Of a stretch of DNA of 6,851 nt, positions 5,880-6,851 are shown in pieces. The position numbers and the translations under genes are program-made. The notes beneath the pieces are model-generated. The model ran no database searches. It was not told the DNA's origin and was given only the letters and a program-made list of their open reading frames with translations. How positions within the stretch are numbered: position 1 is the first letter of the stretch; every line of letters begins with the position of its first letter. The DNA is taken from contig JAKCEC010000067.1 in the NCBI GenBank assembly GCA_021841725.1, positions 1 to 6,851 of the forward strand. Direction: 5' to 3'. Source of the stretch: Actinomycetes bacterium. Its GTDB lineage: Bacteria > Actinomycetota > Acidimicrobiia > Acidimicrobiales > RAAP-2.

Positions 5880-6791
5880 ATGCTGCCCAAGCTCGAAGGA
5901 TACGCCGCCGCACTCCTGGGTGCGTTGGACGACGCGGCGCGCGGAGTGGTCGTCGGTGAGTTGACCTCCCTGGAGCGCGCCGTGTTGGCCCAACCCGAGT
6001 TGCGCGGCGTGCTGAGCGACACGTCGCTGACCGGCGTCGTGCGGGGCCAGGTCCTGGACGACCTGCTCGCGTCCAAGGTCCACCCCGAGACCCGGCGCGT
6101 GGCGGTCTACGCCGCGAGCAACGCCCCCGCCCAGGAGGTCGCCTCGGCGATCGGGGAGCTCGCCCAGAGCGCGCTGACCTTCGCCGAGACCGGCACCCTG
6201 CACCCGCGGAGCCTCGGCCTCCTGTCGGCGCGCCGACGCGTCGCCGGCTACGCCGACGCCCTGCTCGAGGGCGTCGCCACGGGGGACTTCGCGCGCATCG
6301 AAGAGGAATTGTTCCGGTGGGCGCGCACGGTGGAGGAGAACCTCGACCTGCGCCGGGTGTTGCTCGACCGCGACGCGGCACTGGGCTCGCGCCTGGGCCT
6401 GGTGGACCAACTGCTGGGCGCCAAGGTCACGCCCGTCACGCTGCGCCTGGCGCGCTACGTGATCGAGGGGGGCCGGCCGCGCGACGTGGTGGGGACCCTC
6501 GATTTCCTGGTGGAGTACGTCGCGCAGGCGCGTCACTGGCGCGTCGCGCGCGTGTACACCGCGCGCCCCCTCGACGCCGACGACCAGGCCGACCTCGTCC
6601 GCTCGCTCGCGGCCCTCACCGGAGCCGACGTCGAGCTCCAGATCGCCGACGAGGCCGACTTGCTGGGCGGGGTGGTGGTCGAAGTGGGCGATGTTCGCCT
6701 CGACGCCTCGACGCGGGGCCGCCTCGCCGCGTTGCACGACTCCGTCTCGGCGGGTCACTTCTACGAATCCGCTTTGACTCGAAACGACTAG
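5880..6791 (+). CDS. atpH: F1Fo ATP synthase subunit delta with duplicated N-terminal domain
   Basis: Delta (OSCP) joins the b stalk to the top of the alpha/beta ring. At 303 residues it is far longer than the about 180 of E. coli; long delta proteins of about 270 residues are known in actinobacteria. Residues 8-87 align without gaps to 124-203 (offset 116; I count 26 identical of 80), including YAxALL, LRxVLxD, DxLLxxKVxPxTxRxAxY. The N-terminal six-helix domain is therefore present twice, joined by a linker at about 100-120. The second copy leads into the usual C-terminal domain (about 218-290) with WRVARVYTARPL, LLGGVVVEVGDVRLDAS and RLAAL. It is not fused to a b domain. The ATG lies 2 bases after atpF; AGAAGGA at 5858-5864 is too far away (15 bases) to be a good binding site, so coupling to atpF is likely. 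atpA follows after 15 bases. Confidence 0.9.
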   Translation: MLPKLEGYAAALLGALDDAARGVVVGELTSLERAVLAQPELRGVLSDTSLTGVVRGQVLDDLLASKVHPETRRVAVYAASNAPAQEVASAIGELAQSALTFAETGTLHPRSLGLLSARRRVAGYADALLEGVATGDFARIEEELFRWARTVEENLDLRRVLLDRDAALGSRLGLVDQLLGAKVTPVTLRLARYVIEGGRPRDVVGTLDFLVEYVAQARHWRVARVYTARPLDADDQADLVRSLAALTGADVELQIADEADLLGGVVVEVGDVRLDASTRGRLAALHDSVSAGHFYESALTRND

Positions 6792-6800
6792 GAAAAGGAA
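6790..6800 (+). promoter_or_regulatory. Ribosome binding site of atpA
   Basis: AGGAAAAGGAA overlaps the TAG of atpH. AAGGAA ends 6 bases before ATG at 6807. A GTG directly upstream (6804) is in frame but only 3 bases from the site, so ATG is preferred. Confidence 0.6.
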
Positions 6801-6806
6801 ACTGTG

Positions 6807-6851
6807 ATGACTGAGCTCACCATTAGTGCCAACGAGATTACTGACGCCCTG
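6807..6851 (+). CDS. atpA: N-terminal start of F1Fo ATP synthase subunit alpha, partial
   Basis: The 15 codons in the window read MTELTISANEITDAL, which resembles the N-terminus of actinobacterial alpha subunits (M. tuberculosis begins MAELTIPADDI). Alpha is the non-catalytic nucleotide-binding subunit of F1, and its N-terminus contacts delta on top of the ring. The place directly after atpH is the standard one. The gene continues beyond the right edge, so no nucleotide-binding motif can be seen. The start could be the adjoining GTG at 6804 instead, adding one residue. Confidence 0.88.
   Translation, partial: MTELTISANEITDAL

Noticed and set aside
5874..6758. Minus-strand open frame of 294 codons opposite atpH
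   Set aside because: It is opposite a well-supported delta gene, with composition typical of GC-rich shadows and no motif.

Overview
This window is a compact, single-strand stretch of a large chromosomal operon from a high-GC bacterium. All genes read on the + strand, and gaps between them run from overlaps of a few bases to 64 bases. The proteins look actinobacterial: the c subunit resembles the mycobacterial one, the delta subunit is long, and a WecA-type gene stands directly before the ATP synthase genes, as rfe does in Mycobacterium tuberculosis. I would guess a deep-branching actinobacterium, for example the Acidimicrobiia, but the class-level guess is inference only. I see no mobile element, CRISPR array, tRNA or rRNA gene, and no convincing terminator or promoter.

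Layout: bases 1-35 hold the last codons of an upstream gene, most likely prmC (release-factor methyltransferase). They overlap the start of sua5 (tRNA t6A synthesis). Then come rpiB (ribose-5-phosphate isomerase B), glyA (serine hydroxymethyltransferase) and a wecA-like polyprenyl-phosphate sugar-1-phosphate transferase. The second half is the F1Fo ATP synthase operon: atpZ-like and atpI (assembly factors), atpB (a), atpE (c), atpF (b), atpH (delta), and the first 15 codons of atpA (alpha), which runs off the window.

Functionally, the left half covers translation support (PrmC, Sua5), pentose phosphate and one-carbon metabolism (RpiB, GlyA) and cell-envelope glycan initiation (WecA). The right half encodes the membrane sector, the peripheral stalk and its assembly helpers. 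The gene order combines the mycobacterial arrangement (prmC-sua5-wecA-atp) with the Bacillus one (prmC, sua5, rpiB and glyA, then atp).

This is mostly a conserved housekeeping region, and I did not find a new system. The points most worth a second look are an ungapped internal duplication of the N-terminal domain in delta, a Met at the c-subunit position linked to natural bedaquiline resistance, an unusual pair of residues beside the essential Arg of subunit a, and a hairpin between atpE and atpF.
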